Below, piece by piece: positions 39,543-49,860 of a stretch of 64,000 bases of DNA. The stretch comes from an uncultured Chlorobiales bacterium (GTDB lineage: Bacteria; Bacteroidota; Chlorobiia; Chlorobiales; Chlorobiaceae). The notes under the pieces were generated by a model, which saw only the letters and a list, made by a program, of their open reading frames with translations, did not search any database and was not told the origin of the DNA. The stretch lies in assembly GCA_903929135.1 (NCBI GenBank), contig CAIYTH010000048.1, positions 62,001 through 126,000 on the forward strand. The letters are read 5' to 3'. The position numbers and the translations under genes are program-made. Numbering within the stretch: position 1 is the stretch's first letter; each line of letters begins with the position of its first letter.

Positions 39543-40823
39543 ATGAACATCATTTCAGTCGGTGTCAACCACAAGACAGCACCCATTGAAATCCGCGAAA
39601 GGATCGCTCTTTCTGAAGTTCAAAACAAGGAATTCATCACGGATCTTGTATCGAGCGGCCTGGCAAGCGAAGCCATGGTGGTTTCAACCTGCAACCGTAC
39701 CGAGCTCTATATCGTTCCGGCCATGTCGGAAGTCAACTGCGACTACCTGAAGGAGTACCTCATCTCCTACAAGGAGGCTCGCAAGGAGGTCCGCCCGGAG
39801 CACTTCTTCAACCGTTTCTACTGCGGCACCGCCCGCCACCTCTTCGAGGTATCCAGCGCAATCGACTCGCTCATCCTCGGCGAAGGCCAGATCCTCGGCC
39901 AGGTCAAGGATGCCTACCGCATAGCCGCCGAAATGGGCACTGCCGGCATCCTGCTCACGCGGCTCTGCCATACGGCGTTCAGCGTGGCCAAGAAGGTCAA
40001 GACCAAGACCAAACTCATGGAGGGCGCCGTCTCGGTCAGCTATGCCGCCGTCGAACTTGCCCAGAAGATCTTCTCGAACCTCTCCATGAAGAAGGTGCTG
40101 CTCATCGGCGCCGGCGAAACCGGAGAGCTCGCAGCCAAGCATATCTACGCAAAGAACGCCCGCAATATCGTCATCACCAACAGGACCCAGTCGAAGGCCG
40201 AAGCCCTCGCCGAGGAACTGGGCACGAACCGCGTTCTCCCCTTCGAGACCTTCAAGGAGCACCTGCACGAATTCGACATCATCATCACGGCCGTCAGCAC
40301 CAAGGAGTACGTCCTCAACGAACCCGAGATGCAGCAGAGCATGGCAAGGCGCCGCCTCAAACCGGTGATCATCCTTGACCTCGGCCTGCCAAGGAACGTC
40401 GACCCCGAGATCTCAAAGCTCCAGAACATGTTCCTCAAGGACATCGACGCCCTGAAGCACATCATCGACAAGAACCTCGAACGCCGCCGCGCCGAACTGC
40501 CGAAGGTGAACGCCATCATCGAAGAGGAGCTGGTCTGCTTCGGTCAATGGATCAACACCCTCAAGGTTCGTCCGACCATTGTCGACCTCCAGTCAAAATT
40601 CATCGAAATCAAGGAGAAAGAGCTCGAGCGCTACCGCTACAAGGTCAGCGAGGAGGAGCTCAAGCGCATGGAACATCTGACGGACAGGATCCTCAAGAAA
40701 ATCCTGCATCATCCCATCAAGATGCTCAAGGCTCCGATCGACACCGCCGATACGATCCCAAGCAAAGTCAACCTCGTCAGGAACATCTTTGACCTCGAAG
40801 AACCAAACCAGTCACACCAATAA
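39543..40823 (+). CDS. hemA: Glutamyl-tRNA reductase
   Basis: 426 residues. The enzyme reduces glutamyl-tRNA to glutamate-1-semialdehyde, the first committed step of the C5 route. The N-terminal [13 protein letters not shown], catalytic Cys in [28 protein letters not shown] and the NADPH-binding [13 protein letters not shown] are all seen, followed by the dimerisation helix ([18 protein letters not shown]). It is first gene of hemA-hemC-hemD. It supplies all (bacterio)chlorophyll, haem and cobalamin precursors. Confidence 0.96.
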   Translation: MNIISVGVNHKTAPIEIRERIALSEVQNKEFITDLVSSGLASEAMVVSTCNRTELYIVPAMSEVNCDYLKEYLISYKEARKEVRPEHFFNRFYCGTARHLFEVSSAIDSLILGEGQILGQVKDAYRIAAEMGTAGILLTRLCHTAFSVAKKVKTKTKLMEGAVSVSYAAVELAQKIFSNLSMKKVLLIGAGETGELAAKHIYAKNARNIVITNRTQSKAEALAEELGTNRVLPFETFKEHLHEFDIIITAVSTKEYVLNEPEMQQSMARRRLKPVIILDLGLPRNVDPEISKLQNMFLKDIDALKHIIDKNLERRRAELPKVNAIIEEELVCFGQWINTLKVRPTIVDLQSKFIEIKEKELERYRYKVSEEELKRMEHLTDRILKKILHHPIKMLKAPIDTADTIPSKVNLVRNIFDLEEPNQSHQ

Positions 40824-40837
40824 AATCAGTAATCGAA

Positions 40838-41776
40838 TTGAAAAAAGAGATTATCATCGGCACTCGCTCCAGCCCCCTTGCCTTGTGGCAGGCTGATTTC
40901 ACCAAGGCAGAGCTCTCCAAGCATTTTCCTGAACTCAACATCACCCTGAAGCTGGTCAAAACCACCGGTGATGTGCTGCTCGACTCCCCTCTCTCCAAGA
41001 TCGGGGACATGGGCCTGTTTACGAAAGACATCGAAAAACACCTGATCGCCAAGGAGATCGACCTTGCCGTGCACAGCCTCAAGGATGTACCGACCGGCAC
41101 TCCCGAAGGTCTCGTCATCACCTCGTTCACCGAGCGCGAAGACACCCGCGACGTCATCATCTCCAAATCGGGCAAGGGCATCAAGGACCTTCCGCCGAAC
41201 GCCAGGATGGCCACCAGCTCACTGCGCCGGATGTCTCAGCTGCTCAGCATGCGTCCCGACCTTCAGATCCTCGATATCAGGGGCAACCTCAACACCCGCT
41301 TCAAGAAATTCGACGACGGCGAATTCGATGCAATGATGCTTGCCTATGCCGGCGTTTTCCGCCTTGAGTTCAGCGACCGCATCTCCGAGATCCTGCCGCA
41401 CGACCTGATGCTCCCGGCCGTCGGCCAGGGTGCGCTCGGCATCGAGACCCGCACGGACGACGCAGAAACCAGGGAGATCGTCAGGGTGCTCAACGACGCC
41501 AACACCGAAATCTGCTGCCGCGCCGAACGCGCGCTGCTGAGGCACCTGCAGGGCGGTTGCCAGATCCCGATCGGATGCTACGGCTCCTATGTCGCCGGCA
41601 CCTTGAAACTGCTCGCCTATGTCGGATCGGTCAACGGCAAAACCGCCATCCGCAACGAAGTGACCAGGGCAGTGACGACTCCCGAAGAGGCTGAAGCCGT
41701 CGGCATCGAACTGGCCGAAATCCTGCTGTCGATGGGTGCTGAAAAAATCCTGTCCGACATCCGCAAAACCCGTTGA
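40838..41776 (+). CDS. hemC: Porphobilinogen deaminase (hydroxymethylbilane synthase)
   Basis: 312 residues. It joins four porphobilinogens into hydroxymethylbilane. Seen: [14 protein letters not shown] at the N-terminus, SLKDVPT with the catalytic Asp, [18 protein letters not shown] and the dipyrromethane-cofactor Cys in [10 protein letters not shown]. The start is TTG 40838, giving the family N-terminus; there is no in-frame ATG nearby. The gene lies 14 bases after hemA and overlaps hemD by one base. Confidence 0.95.
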   Translation: MKKEIIIGTRSSPLALWQADFTKAELSKHFPELNITLKLVKTTGDVLLDSPLSKIGDMGLFTKDIEKHLIAKEIDLAVHSLKDVPTGTPEGLVITSFTEREDTRDVIISKSGKGIKDLPPNARMATSSLRRMSQLLSMRPDLQILDIRGNLNTRFKKFDDGEFDAMMLAYAGVFRLEFSDRISEILPHDLMLPAVGQGALGIETRTDDAETREIVRVLNDANTEICCRAERALLRHLQGGCQIPIGCYGSYVAGTLKLLAYVGSVNGKTAIRNEVTRAVTTPEEAEAVGIELAEILLSMGAEKILSDIRKTR

Positions 41777-42525
41777 TGAAAACGGTCCTCGTCACGCGCC
41801 CTAAACATCAGGCTGAGCCTTTTGTAAGGGCGCTCGCTGAGAACGGCCTGATCTCGGTCGTCTTCCCGCCGATCGAGATCAGGCCGGTGCCCGGCTGGAC
41901 GGTTCCCGATCTCAGCCGCTTCTCCGGCATCTTCTTCACCAGCGCCAACAGTGTCCAGTTCTTCCTCGAAAGGCTCCTCGAGGAGTCTCCTGCAGAGTTG
42001 CCGAACCTCCGAAAATCAAAAGTCTGGGCTGTGGGCAAAACGACCGCCGCCGACCTGGACAAGCAGGGCGTCAAGACTGAGCCCCTCCCGAAAATCGCCG
42101 ATGCGGTCAACCTCATGGAAAGCATCGATCCGAACGAGATCCGGGGACATACCTTTCTCTTCGTACGCGGAAACCTTTCGCTCGGCACCATCCCGCAGCT
42201 CATCGTCGAACGGGGCGGAACCTGCGTCGAGCTTACCGTCTACGAAAACATCCAGCCTTCGCAGGAGGATACCGAAAAGGTCAGGACGATGCTCATCGAA
42301 GGGAAGCTCGACTGCCTCTCCTTCACCAGCCCCTCGACCGCCATCAACTTCTTCGAAGCCATGGGATCGAAAACCGTGCCCGAAGGCGTGCTCATCGCGG
42401 CCATCGGCACCACGACCTCCGGTGCGCTCGAAAAGCTCGGCGTCCATGTCGATATCATCCCCGAGTACTTCGATGGCCCGAATTTCGCAAAGGCCATCGC
42501 CGGCAGGCTGAAAAGAGATTCGTGA
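41776..42525 (+). CDS. hemD: Uroporphyrinogen-III synthase
   Basis: 249 residues. It cyclises hydroxymethylbilane to uroporphyrinogen III with ring D inversion. Sequence is weakly conserved in this family; recognisable parts are [46 protein letters not shown] and the C-terminal [16 protein letters not shown] and [14 protein letters not shown]. The ATG shares its A with the hemC stop (TGATG), so translation is coupled. Downstream, the hem cluster is interrupted by two antisense genes before hemB. Confidence 0.92.
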   Translation: MKTVLVTRPKHQAEPFVRALAENGLISVVFPPIEIRPVPGWTVPDLSRFSGIFFTSANSVQFFLERLLEESPAELPNLRKSKVWAVGKTTAADLDKQGVKTEPLPKIADAVNLMESIDPNEIRGHTFLFVRGNLSLGTIPQLIVERGGTCVELTVYENIQPSQEDTEKVRTMLIEGKLDCLSFTSPSTAINFFEAMGSKTVPEGVLIAAIGTTTSGALEKLGVHVDIIPEYFDGPNFAKAIAGRLKRDS

Positions 42526-42538
42526 CGCGTCACGGTTC
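42526..42538. repeat. Left copy of 13-bp direct repeat flanking the antisense module
   Basis: CGCGTCACGGTTC immediately follows the hemD stop. An identical copy in the same orientation is at 43946-43958, on the other side of the two minus-strand genes. Confidence 0.6.
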
Positions 42539-42547
42539 ACGTCTCCC

Positions 42548-43090
42548 TCACTCCACATCAGGTATGTCGTCGATATAACCGACGAAGATCGTATGGGGCT
42601 CGGGTTCTGGCTCTTCGGGCGGTGCCGGCCGTGCGGCTTCGGGCGGGTTCGGCGCTGGATCGGGATGCGTTGCGGCAACGGGATTCTCACCGAACAACGG
42701 AAGCTGGCGCGCAGCTAGGATCGATTCGGGAGGCGCATCATCGAACGTATCCGGATCAGCGAACTGGGGAGCGGCAACGACAGCGGGCATGGCGTCATCC
42801 CCACTCAGGGCCTTGGGTGTTTTCTTCGGCCCCCTCGAGCGCCCGCCTCTTGAACCATAACCGGCCATCTCCCTTTCGATCGACTCCTTGACGGAATCTT
42901 CGACCTCGATGCGGATGGCATGCAGCAACTGGATAGAATCAGCGCGGTGTTCGGCCATTTCGCGGCGCATCGCATCGCCGGCCTTTTCGATCTCCGCCAG
43001 TTCGCGGCCAGGCCATCCGGTCACCATCATGGCGACGATGACGGCGAGCAGCAGCAGGATAGTGCCGAACAGCACGATCGTCAGCGTCAT
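42548..43090 (-). CDS. Uncharacterised membrane-anchored protein
   Basis: 180 residues. One N-terminal hydrophobic helix (about 4-24, VLFGTILLLLAVIVAMMV) is followed by a charged coiled-coil-like stretch (about 30-75), a basic RGGRSRGPKK patch and a long Pro/Ala/Glu-rich disordered tail ending in FVGYIDDIPDVE. I recognise no family. The start ATG overlaps the hisN stop by four bases, so it is translationally coupled to hisN. The two genes run against the surrounding hem genes. Confidence 0.75.
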   Translation of the reverse strand: MTLTIVLFGTILLLLAVIVAMMVTGWPGRELAEIEKAGDAMRREMAEHRADSIQLLHAIRIEVEDSVKESIEREMAGYGSRGGRSRGPKKTPKALSGDDAMPAVVAAPQFADPDTFDDAPPESILAARQLPLFGENPVAATHPDPAPNPPEAARPAPPEEPEPEPHTIFVGYIDDIPDVE

Positions 43091-43863
43091 CGGCCCGCCT
43101 CCGCGTTGGAGATCTCCTCAATGAGCGCTGTGCCGATCGACAGGTTGGCACTGACCAGCCCCTGGCCGTCGATGACCATCCTCCCCCGGTAATCGAAGCA
43201 GCATCCGCCGGCCTCAGTGACGATAGGAATGATCGCCGCGCAATCCCAAGGGCTCATGATCTTGTCCACAGCGACCTCGGCCCTCCCGGAAGCCACGAGC
43301 ATATGGCCATAGCAGTCGCCCCAGCCTCGCACGAGCCCGGCGTCCGTCCGAAGCCGGTCGACCGGGTGGTCCGACGACGGGTCGAGCAGGTACTCCCTCT
43401 CGGTAAAGACCACCGTGGCAGCACCCGGCTCGGCAATGGTCGAGACCCGCACCTCCGTGCCGTTCATGAAGGCCCCGCTGCCCGATTCCGCATTGTAGAG
43501 CTCGCCGAGGGCTGGAAAGTTGATCACCCCGAGACGAAGCCGTCCGTCGACTTCGAGGCCGATCATCACCCCGTAGAGCGGTACTCCGTGGATGAACGAT
43601 CGGGTACCGTCGATCGGATCGATGATCCAGCGCCGACCGTTGTCCGAAGGCTGGTCTTCAAACTCCTCTCCGAACAGCCCGTCACCGGGAAACTTTGCAC
43701 TGATGCCGTTCCGGATCAGCTCTTCGGACTTACGGTCAGCCTCGGTCACCGGTGTGGCGTCCCGTTTGGAAAATACCTGGAGCGATTTGCGGCCGAAATA
43801 GCCGAGGGTGAGTTTTCCGGCCTGTTCGGCCAGGTCGAGGGCCAGTTGAAGTTCTGGGGTCAT
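43087..43863 (-). CDS. hisN: Histidinol-phosphatase, inositol monophosphatase family
   Basis: 258 residues of the inositol monophosphatase superfamily. Metal-binding motifs are GEEFEDQ, IIDPIDGTRSFIHG and the C-terminal SPWDCAAIIPIVTEAGG. Within the superfamily, the D-x-T-P-V-T-E-A-D-R-K-S-E pattern and the length fit the HisN-type histidinol-phosphatase, the penultimate step of histidine synthesis; a general inositol or sugar monophosphatase cannot be excluded. GTATATT on this strand lies 38 bases before the start. Confidence 0.82.
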   Translation of the reverse strand: MTPELQLALDLAEQAGKLTLGYFGRKSLQVFSKRDATPVTEADRKSEELIRNGISAKFPGDGLFGEEFEDQPSDNGRRWIIDPIDGTRSFIHGVPLYGVMIGLEVDGRLRLGVINFPALGELYNAESGSGAFMNGTEVRVSTIAEPGAATVVFTEREYLLDPSSDHPVDRLRTDAGLVRGWGDCYGHMLVASGRAEVAVDKIMSPWDCAAIIPIVTEAGGCCFDYRGRMVIDGQGLVSANLSIGTALIEEISNAEAGR

Positions 43864-43900
43864 GGGCGACGTTCGTCATTAGGTTGTATCGTGACAGGGG

Positions 43901-43907
43901 AATATAC
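43901..43907 (-). promoter_or_regulatory. GTATATT promoter-like motif before hisN
   Basis: On the minus strand GCGTATATTCCCC lies 38 bases before the hisN start, the same element seen before typA, aroK and others. Confidence 0.4.
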
Positions 43908-43945
43908 GCAACCGCAGGTTTACGTCATTCCCGATTCCGAAACTT

Positions 43946-43958
43946 CGCGTCACGGTTC
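43946..43958. repeat. Right copy of 13-bp direct repeat flanking the antisense module
   Basis: CGCGTCACGGTTC, identical to 42526-42538 and in the same orientation, 92 bases before hemB. Confidence 0.6.
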
Positions 43959-43986
43959 GATGAGGGCCTATTTCATGGGCGGTTGA

Positions 43987-45036
<1,050 letters not shown>

Positions 45037-45069
45037 GCGAAGACAGGACCATCAGGAGTTTTCATTACT

Positions 45070-45108
45070 GCCCGGCGTACCGTTTTCGATTGCGCCGGGC
45101 TTTTTTTC
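45070..45108 (+). terminator. Rho-independent terminator after hemB
   Basis: GCCCGGCG (45070-45077) pairs with CGCCGGGC (45093-45100), followed by eight T residues. It separates hemB from aroC. Confidence 0.88.
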
Positions 45109-45126
45109 TATCCGGGGATTGACATC

Positions 45127-46320
45127 ATGATACGATACTTCACCGCAGGCGAATCACACGGCCCGGCCCTGTCGACCATCGTCGAAGGCCTTCCGGCCGG
45201 AATCGGATTGAAAGAGGAGGAGATCAACCGGCAGCTTTCGCGCCGCCAGCAGGGCTATGGCCGCGGCGGGCGAATGAAGATCGAGACCGACAGGGCCGAA
45301 GTGCTCTCGGGCATACGTTTCGGCAGGACCATCGGCTCGCCCGTGGCGCTGGTCATCAGGAACCGCGACTGGGAGAACTGGACCATGACCATGTCACAGT
45401 TCGAGGACCATACCGACAATGTTTCGAAAATCACCATCCCGAGGCCAGGCCACGCCGACCTGACCGGGTTCGTCAAATACGGCTTCGAGGACATCCGGGA
45501 GGTGATCGACCGCTCTTCCGCCCGCGAAACAGCCGCCCGGGTGGCCGCAGGCACATTGGCGAGGGCACTCCTCAGGCAGCTCGGCATTCAGATCGGCAGC
45601 TACGTCTCGTCGATCGGCTCCGCCGGCGAACCGATCAACGCCGATAAGCTGCGCGAAATCCTCTCGGGCGGGGCAGAATCCCTTGCCGACGAAGCCGACC
45701 GCTCCGAAGTGCGCATGCTCGACCGCGACGCCGAACGATCTGCCATCGAGGCCATCGACCAGGTAAAAACCGACGGGGACACGCTCGGCGGTATCGTCGA
45801 GGTGTTCATCACCGGCGTACCCCTGGGTTTCGGCAGCTACGTGCAGCATGACCGCAAGCTCGACGCGGCGCTCGCGGCCGCGATCATGTCCATACAGGCC
45901 ATCAAGGGCGTCGAGGTCGGCACCGCGTTCGAGAACGCCCGCAGACCGGGCTCACAGGTACACGACGAGCTGTTTGCAGGAGGAGCTGAAGGGCTGACGA
46001 GGCTGACGAACCGTGCCGGGGGCATTGAAGGGAGCATGTCCAACGGACAGCCCATCCACCTGCGGTTCGCCATGAAACCCATCTCATCCCTGGTCACCCC
46101 GCTTCGGTCGTTCAACCTTGCCACGCTCGAACCCGTGCAGTCGAGGTTCGAAAGAAGCGATGCCTGCGCCGTACCGGCGGCAGGTGTGGTGGCCGAAGCC
46201 GTCGTGGCCCCGGTCATCGCCAATGCCCTGCTCGAAAAGATCGGAGGCGACCACATGGCCGAGATACACCAGCGTCTGGAAGCCTACCGCGAAGAGCTGC
46301 TCCGTCGCTTCCGTTCCTGA
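45127..46320 (+). CDS. aroC: Chorismate synthase
   Basis: 397 residues, as in the longer bacterial AroC forms. It converts EPSP to chorismate using reduced FMN. Seen: FTAGESHGPAL at the N-terminus, RRQQGYGRGGRMKIE, RPGHADLTGFVKYG, the DRSSARETAARVAAG flavin region and ATLEPVQSRFERSD with C-terminal AEAVVAPVIANAL. ATG 45127 follows the hemB terminator. It is the final enzyme of the shikimate pathway, whose aroK and aroB lie at 13.1-14.8 kb. Confidence 0.96.
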   Translation: MIRYFTAGESHGPALSTIVEGLPAGIGLKEEEINRQLSRRQQGYGRGGRMKIETDRAEVLSGIRFGRTIGSPVALVIRNRDWENWTMTMSQFEDHTDNVSKITIPRPGHADLTGFVKYGFEDIREVIDRSSARETAARVAAGTLARALLRQLGIQIGSYVSSIGSAGEPINADKLREILSGGAESLADEADRSEVRMLDRDAERSAIEAIDQVKTDGDTLGGIVEVFITGVPLGFGSYVQHDRKLDAALAAAIMSIQAIKGVEVGTAFENARRPGSQVHDELFAGGAEGLTRLTNRAGGIEGSMSNGQPIHLRFAMKPISSLVTPLRSFNLATLEPVQSRFERSDACAVPAAGVVAEAVVAPVIANALLEKIGGDHMAEIHQRLEAYREELLRRFRS

Positions 46321-46425
46321 AGACATCCGCAAATCCCGGATCGAAAAGCCGCAACGAGAAAAGCCACCCTGACCCGGGAGGCTTCTGTATTTGACTGACG
46401 GAAATATTGTCACGTAGAAGGCCAC

Positions 46426-46518
46426 CGGGCTTCAGCCTTCCATATTCAGCAGGGTTTCAACCCTGCGGACATTCCTATCTTGCACTCTCTTTCAATTGCC
46501 CCGGGCTTCAGCCCGGGG
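46426..46518. repeat. Cluster of GGGCTTCAGCC-type hairpins
   Basis: Three short palindromic units lie between aroC and cysE: CCGGGCTTCAGCC from about 46427, the hairpin GCAGGGTTTCAACCCTGC at 46449-46466, and CCCCGGGCTTCAGCCCGGGG at 46499-46518. They look like REP-type dispersed repeats and may also end transcription from both converging genes. Confidence 0.55.
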
Positions 46519-46529
46519 TGAGAGCCTCC

Positions 46530-47333
46530 CTACCCTCTCTTTTTATCCGGGAACACCAGGCGCTGGTTCATGTCGAGGGCAGGTGCCGGCGACTCTGTCC
46601 TGCCGACGATATGGGCGGGCACTCCTGCCACCGTATAGTGTGCGGGAACATCGTCCAGCACGACGCTTCCGGCTCCGACCTTTGCGCCCTCGCCGATGAC
46701 GATATTTCCGAGGATCTTGGCGCCAGCTCCGATCATCACCGAATTTTTCACCTTCGGATGACGGTCTCCGCTCTCCTTGCCGGTTCCGCCGAGCGTCACC
46801 TCGTGCAACAGCGACACGTTGTCCTCGACCACTGCAGTCTCGCCGATCACGAGCCCGGTCGCATGGTCGAGCAGGATCCCCTTGCCGATCACGGCGGCAG
46901 GATGGATGTCCACGGCGAAGATCTCGGAGATGCGGTTCTGGAGGAAATATGCCAGCGAATGCCGTCCGTTTTTCCAGAGCCAATGGGCCAGACGGTAGGA
47001 CTGGAGTGCCTGGTAGCCCTTCAGAAAAAGCATGATCTCGAAGTAGTTCACCGCTGCCGGATCGCGCTGCTGCGTGGCCACCAGATCGCTGATGGCGAAC
47101 TCGATGGCATCGGGGCTCTGACGATAGAACCCTTCGAAAAGCTCCTGGAGAACCTGTGGCGGAAAATGCTTAGAACCGAGCTTGACGGACAGCAGCATGG
47201 CCAGGGCCGGCGGGAATTCCGGGTAACGCACGATATGCTGTTCGAGAAACATGCGCAGTTCAGGTTCCCGGTCGCACTCCCTGCGTGCCTCGTCGACGAT
47301 TGCCGACCATATGTTGCTGACGTCAGTTCCCAT
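46530..47333 (-). CDS. cysE: Serine O-acetyltransferase
   Basis: 267 residues. The N-terminal helical domain (about 1-130) is of the CysE type with YFLQNRISEIFAVDIHPAA. The left-handed beta-helix of hexapeptide repeats follows (IGKGILLDHATGLVIGETAV; GAGAKILGNIVIGEGAKVGA). The catalytic His residues are in LDHATG and LLHEVTLGGTG. It makes O-acetylserine from serine and acetyl-CoA for cysteine synthesis. It is probably a single-gene unit, divergent from the unassigned region upstream. Confidence 0.94.
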   Translation of the reverse strand: MGTDVSNIWSAIVDEARRECDREPELRMFLEQHIVRYPEFPPALAMLLSVKLGSKHFPPQVLQELFEGFYRQSPDAIEFAISDLVATQQRDPAAVNYFEIMLFLKGYQALQSYRLAHWLWKNGRHSLAYFLQNRISEIFAVDIHPAAVIGKGILLDHATGLVIGETAVVEDNVSLLHEVTLGGTGKESGDRHPKVKNSVMIGAGAKILGNIVIGEGAKVGAGSVVLDDVPAHYTVAGVPAHIVGRTESPAPALDMNQRLVFPDKKRG

Positions 47334-47898
47334 TGCTTGGTACTAAAAGGCTGTTCGCCGCGATCAATAAATGCTGCCGGTCGGCCCTGGCCGTCACCGC
47401 TTACCTCATGAAAAGCATTCCGGGCTCGAAAAGGTTCATCCTCGAAGTGCCGGACGCCCCTGAATTTATGAAAAAATGCGGGATTACACATCCGAATGAA
47501 TCGAAGACGCCTTCCGGACAGCCGTTCCGGGAATTTCGGCATTTGTACTTTACGAAGAATAATAGTAAAATGATGGTGCAGTAATTCTCCCCGAAACTGC
47601 ACCATCCATTCCGTTTCGCTCAATGACGTTACGGAAATCCTTTTTTTGTCCCGAAACTGAAAAAGGGGTCTCTCATGGCCACTTCCCTCAATGCTTCTTC
47701 CCTCCTGTCGGGCAATCCGCACACTCGCTTGCGTTCCGTTTTCATGAGGGTCACCGACCTTCGAAACTGGCCACCAAACAGGCCTTCAGCATCGACTCCG
47801 ACTTTGTGCTGATCGCACCAGGCACATGATGCAGCCTTCACGGCCTCCATGTGACGTTTTGTAACGTATTTCGTCGACTGTTCAACCCCAGGACCGCA
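47334..47898. other. Intergenic region without convincing gene
   Basis: 565 bases between cysE and the radical SAM gene. Short frames exist on both strands (for example 73 codons on the minus strand at 47629-47850 with a CAWC motif), but none has family similarity or a good ribosome binding site. I see no tRNA or clear terminator. Confidence 0.5.
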
Positions 47899-48993
47899 AT
47901 GAGTACGCGACCCGCCGACATACCTTTTTTAAGCTCACTGAGCTTCATGCTCACCTACCGGTGTTCGAATTCCTGCCCTCACTGCATCGTGGAAGCAGGT
48001 CCTACCAGAAAGAAAAAAATGGCCCTCGGCAGCGTGCTTGGCTGGATCGACGACGCCGCCGCATACCGCCGGAACAAAATCAGGAGCATCTCTTTAACCG
48101 GCGGAGAACCCTTTTATGACCTCCAGACGCTCGCCCTCATTTCGGATCATGCCTGCAATGCCGGCCTGTCGGTATCGGTTGAGACCAACGCCGCCTGGGC
48201 CCCAACCCTCGAACAGGCCCTCAGCACCCTGCAGGAACTGCCCGCTATCCGGACGATCATCATCAGCAGTGACGTCTACCATCAGCAGTTCGTCCCGATC
48301 GAAAACATCCATAACGCGGTCATCGCAGCCGAACTGCTCGGGCTCAATTACCACATAGCCGTAACCACCGACAACGAGAAAGAGGAGGCGTACTGCTCTT
48401 TCAGGGAGTGCCTCGAACGGATCGTCGATCCGGCCCGCATCAGCATCGCCGTGACCTTGCCCACCGGCAGGGCAAGGAAGCTTGTCCGAAGGCTCCGCCA
48501 ACAGACATCGCCTGAACCCGATACATCGGCATGCATGAGGGCAAGCACCCCGGTCATCTTCCCCGACGGCCGCGTCATGGCATGCATGGGCTCGATGCCG
48601 ACACATCCGGCCTCCGACCCGCTCTGTCTTGGCAATCTCCGCAAGGAGTCCCTGGAATCCGTTCTCGAGCGGGCAGAGACCAACCCCATGCTGCACCTCC
48701 TCAGGCTCTGGGGTCCTCACCGGATGGTCACGATCCTCAAGTCGCGGGGCCACGGAGACATCCTGCCGAAAAGGTATATCCGCGGCTGCCACTGCGATAT
48801 CTGCACCAAACTGCTTTCCGAAAAGCAGATCGCCGGCAGGATCGCCGAAATACTCGACGAACCGAAAACACGCGCTGACATCGCCTTTGCAAGACTGTAC
48901 GGCCTCAACGAACCTGAGATGGCCGAACGCTTCCACATCGCCCCTCCCGGTCAGCCGGACCCCTCTGAAAATCGGCTCGGTCCTGAAACCTGA
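47899..48993 (+). CDS. Radical SAM protein with Cys-rich C-terminus
   Basis: 364 residues. The radical SAM motif is YRCSNSCPHCIVEAG (CxxxCxxC, near 27-34), followed by SLTGGEPFYDL. The C-terminal third has further cysteines (SACMRASTPVIFPDGRVMACMG and GCHCDICTK), as in SPASM-type auxiliary-cluster enzymes that modify peptides or cofactors. The exact family is unknown to me. ATG 47899 is chosen with AGGA upstream; an earlier start at 47851 is in frame. The next gene downstream, 118 bases on, is queD, but this protein is too large and too Cys-rich to be a standard QueE. Confidence 0.82.
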   Translation: MSTRPADIPFLSSLSFMLTYRCSNSCPHCIVEAGPTRKKKMALGSVLGWIDDAAAYRRNKIRSISLTGGEPFYDLQTLALISDHACNAGLSVSVETNAAWAPTLEQALSTLQELPAIRTIIISSDVYHQQFVPIENIHNAVIAAELLGLNYHIAVTTDNEKEEAYCSFRECLERIVDPARISIAVTLPTGRARKLVRRLRQQTSPEPDTSACMRASTPVIFPDGRVMACMGSMPTHPASDPLCLGNLRKESLESVLERAETNPMLHLLRLWGPHRMVTILKSRGHGDILPKRYIRGCHCDICTKLLSEKQIAGRIAEILDEPKTRADIAFARLYGLNEPEMAERFHIAPPGQPDPSENRLGPET

Positions 48994-49111
48994 CCGAACC
49001 GCCCCACCCCCTGCCAGTTTCCTGCAGAAGCTCACGATTCGCAAATCAGAATTTTTTTGCGTACAATTCGCATGTTCCGAGTGACCCGAACAAGACATCG
49101 CCTTCAATCCC

Positions 49112-49540
49112 ATGCTCATTTCAAGGAAAATCGAGATCGACTACGGCCACACCCTGCCGAACAGCTTTTCATTCTGTAACCAGCTCCATGGCCACCGGGG
49201 CGTTATTGTCGCCACCGTCGAAGGACCGATCATCGAGCGCCAGGGCGACGCAGAGGAGGGCATGGTGATGGACTTCAAGTTTCTGCACCGGATCATGAAC
49301 GAGGAGATCCACGACAAGCTCGACCACGGATTTGCCATCTGGAAGAACGACCACGAAGACCTCGAGTTCATCCTGAAGCGCAACAGGAGGGTACTCGTCA
49401 CCGACGAACCCCCGACTGCGGAATGCCTTGCCAGATGGGCTTTCAACCAGCTCATGAACAACCTCCCCGAAGGCGTTACCCTGAAAAACCTCCGCTGGTA
49501 CGAAACCCCGAACAACTGGGCGGACTATGACGGCCGGTAA
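49112..49540 (+). CDS. queD: 6-carboxytetrahydropterin synthase
   Basis: 142 residues of the QueD/6-pyruvoyl-tetrahydropterin synthase family. The catalytic Cys and zinc ligands are in NSFSFCNQLHGHRG, with the further family marks MDFKFLHRIMN, DKLDHGF and EPPTAECLA. It makes 6-carboxytetrahydropterin from dihydroneopterin triphosphate, the second step to preQ0 and queuosine, completed in tRNA by Tgt (6484-7617). Queuosine genes queE and queC are not in the window. Confidence 0.92.
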   Translation: MLISRKIEIDYGHTLPNSFSFCNQLHGHRGVIVATVEGPIIERQGDAEEGMVMDFKFLHRIMNEEIHDKLDHGFAIWKNDHEDLEFILKRNRRVLVTDEPPTAECLARWAFNQLMNNLPEGVTLKNLRWYETPNNWADYDGR

Positions 49541-49860
49541 TTACCTTATTTGCACTTGATGATTTACGAGACTCCTTTTTCTGGCAGATACAAATAGGGT
49601 ACAGCCATGTGCCCTATCGTTATTCATCCTCGTCCAGCCAGCTTCACCTCTCCCCTTTACCATTACTAATTGAGCCTGACAACCGGCTACTCACAGCCTG
49701 CATGGTTCATCGACATCCTTCAATTATAATCGGTGTTCAGCAGAGTGGGCTTGCCCGCATCACAAGGCATCTCTCTCCGGACATACCCCATCAATGAGAG
49801 CACTTGCTCATGGAAACGTCTTAAGATCACTGTCGATCCTGTCGGGCGAATTGTTCGACG
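49541..49860. other. Intergenic region with one hairpin
   Basis: 320 bases without a credible gene. ATAGGGTACA and TGTGCCCTAT at 49594-49617 form a 10-base stem (one G-T pair) around GCCA, possibly the queD terminator, though no T-run follows. Nothing else is recognised. Confidence 0.5.

Noticed and set aside
47629-47850. 73-codon minus-strand frame with a CAWC motif
   Set aside because: No ribosome binding site, no second CxxC and no family pattern. An overlapping plus-strand frame is equally long, so chance is likely.
47899-48993. Assignment of the radical SAM gene next to queD as queE
   Set aside because: QueE is about 200-250 residues and has a different cluster spacing. This protein is 364 residues with a Cys-rich C-terminus.
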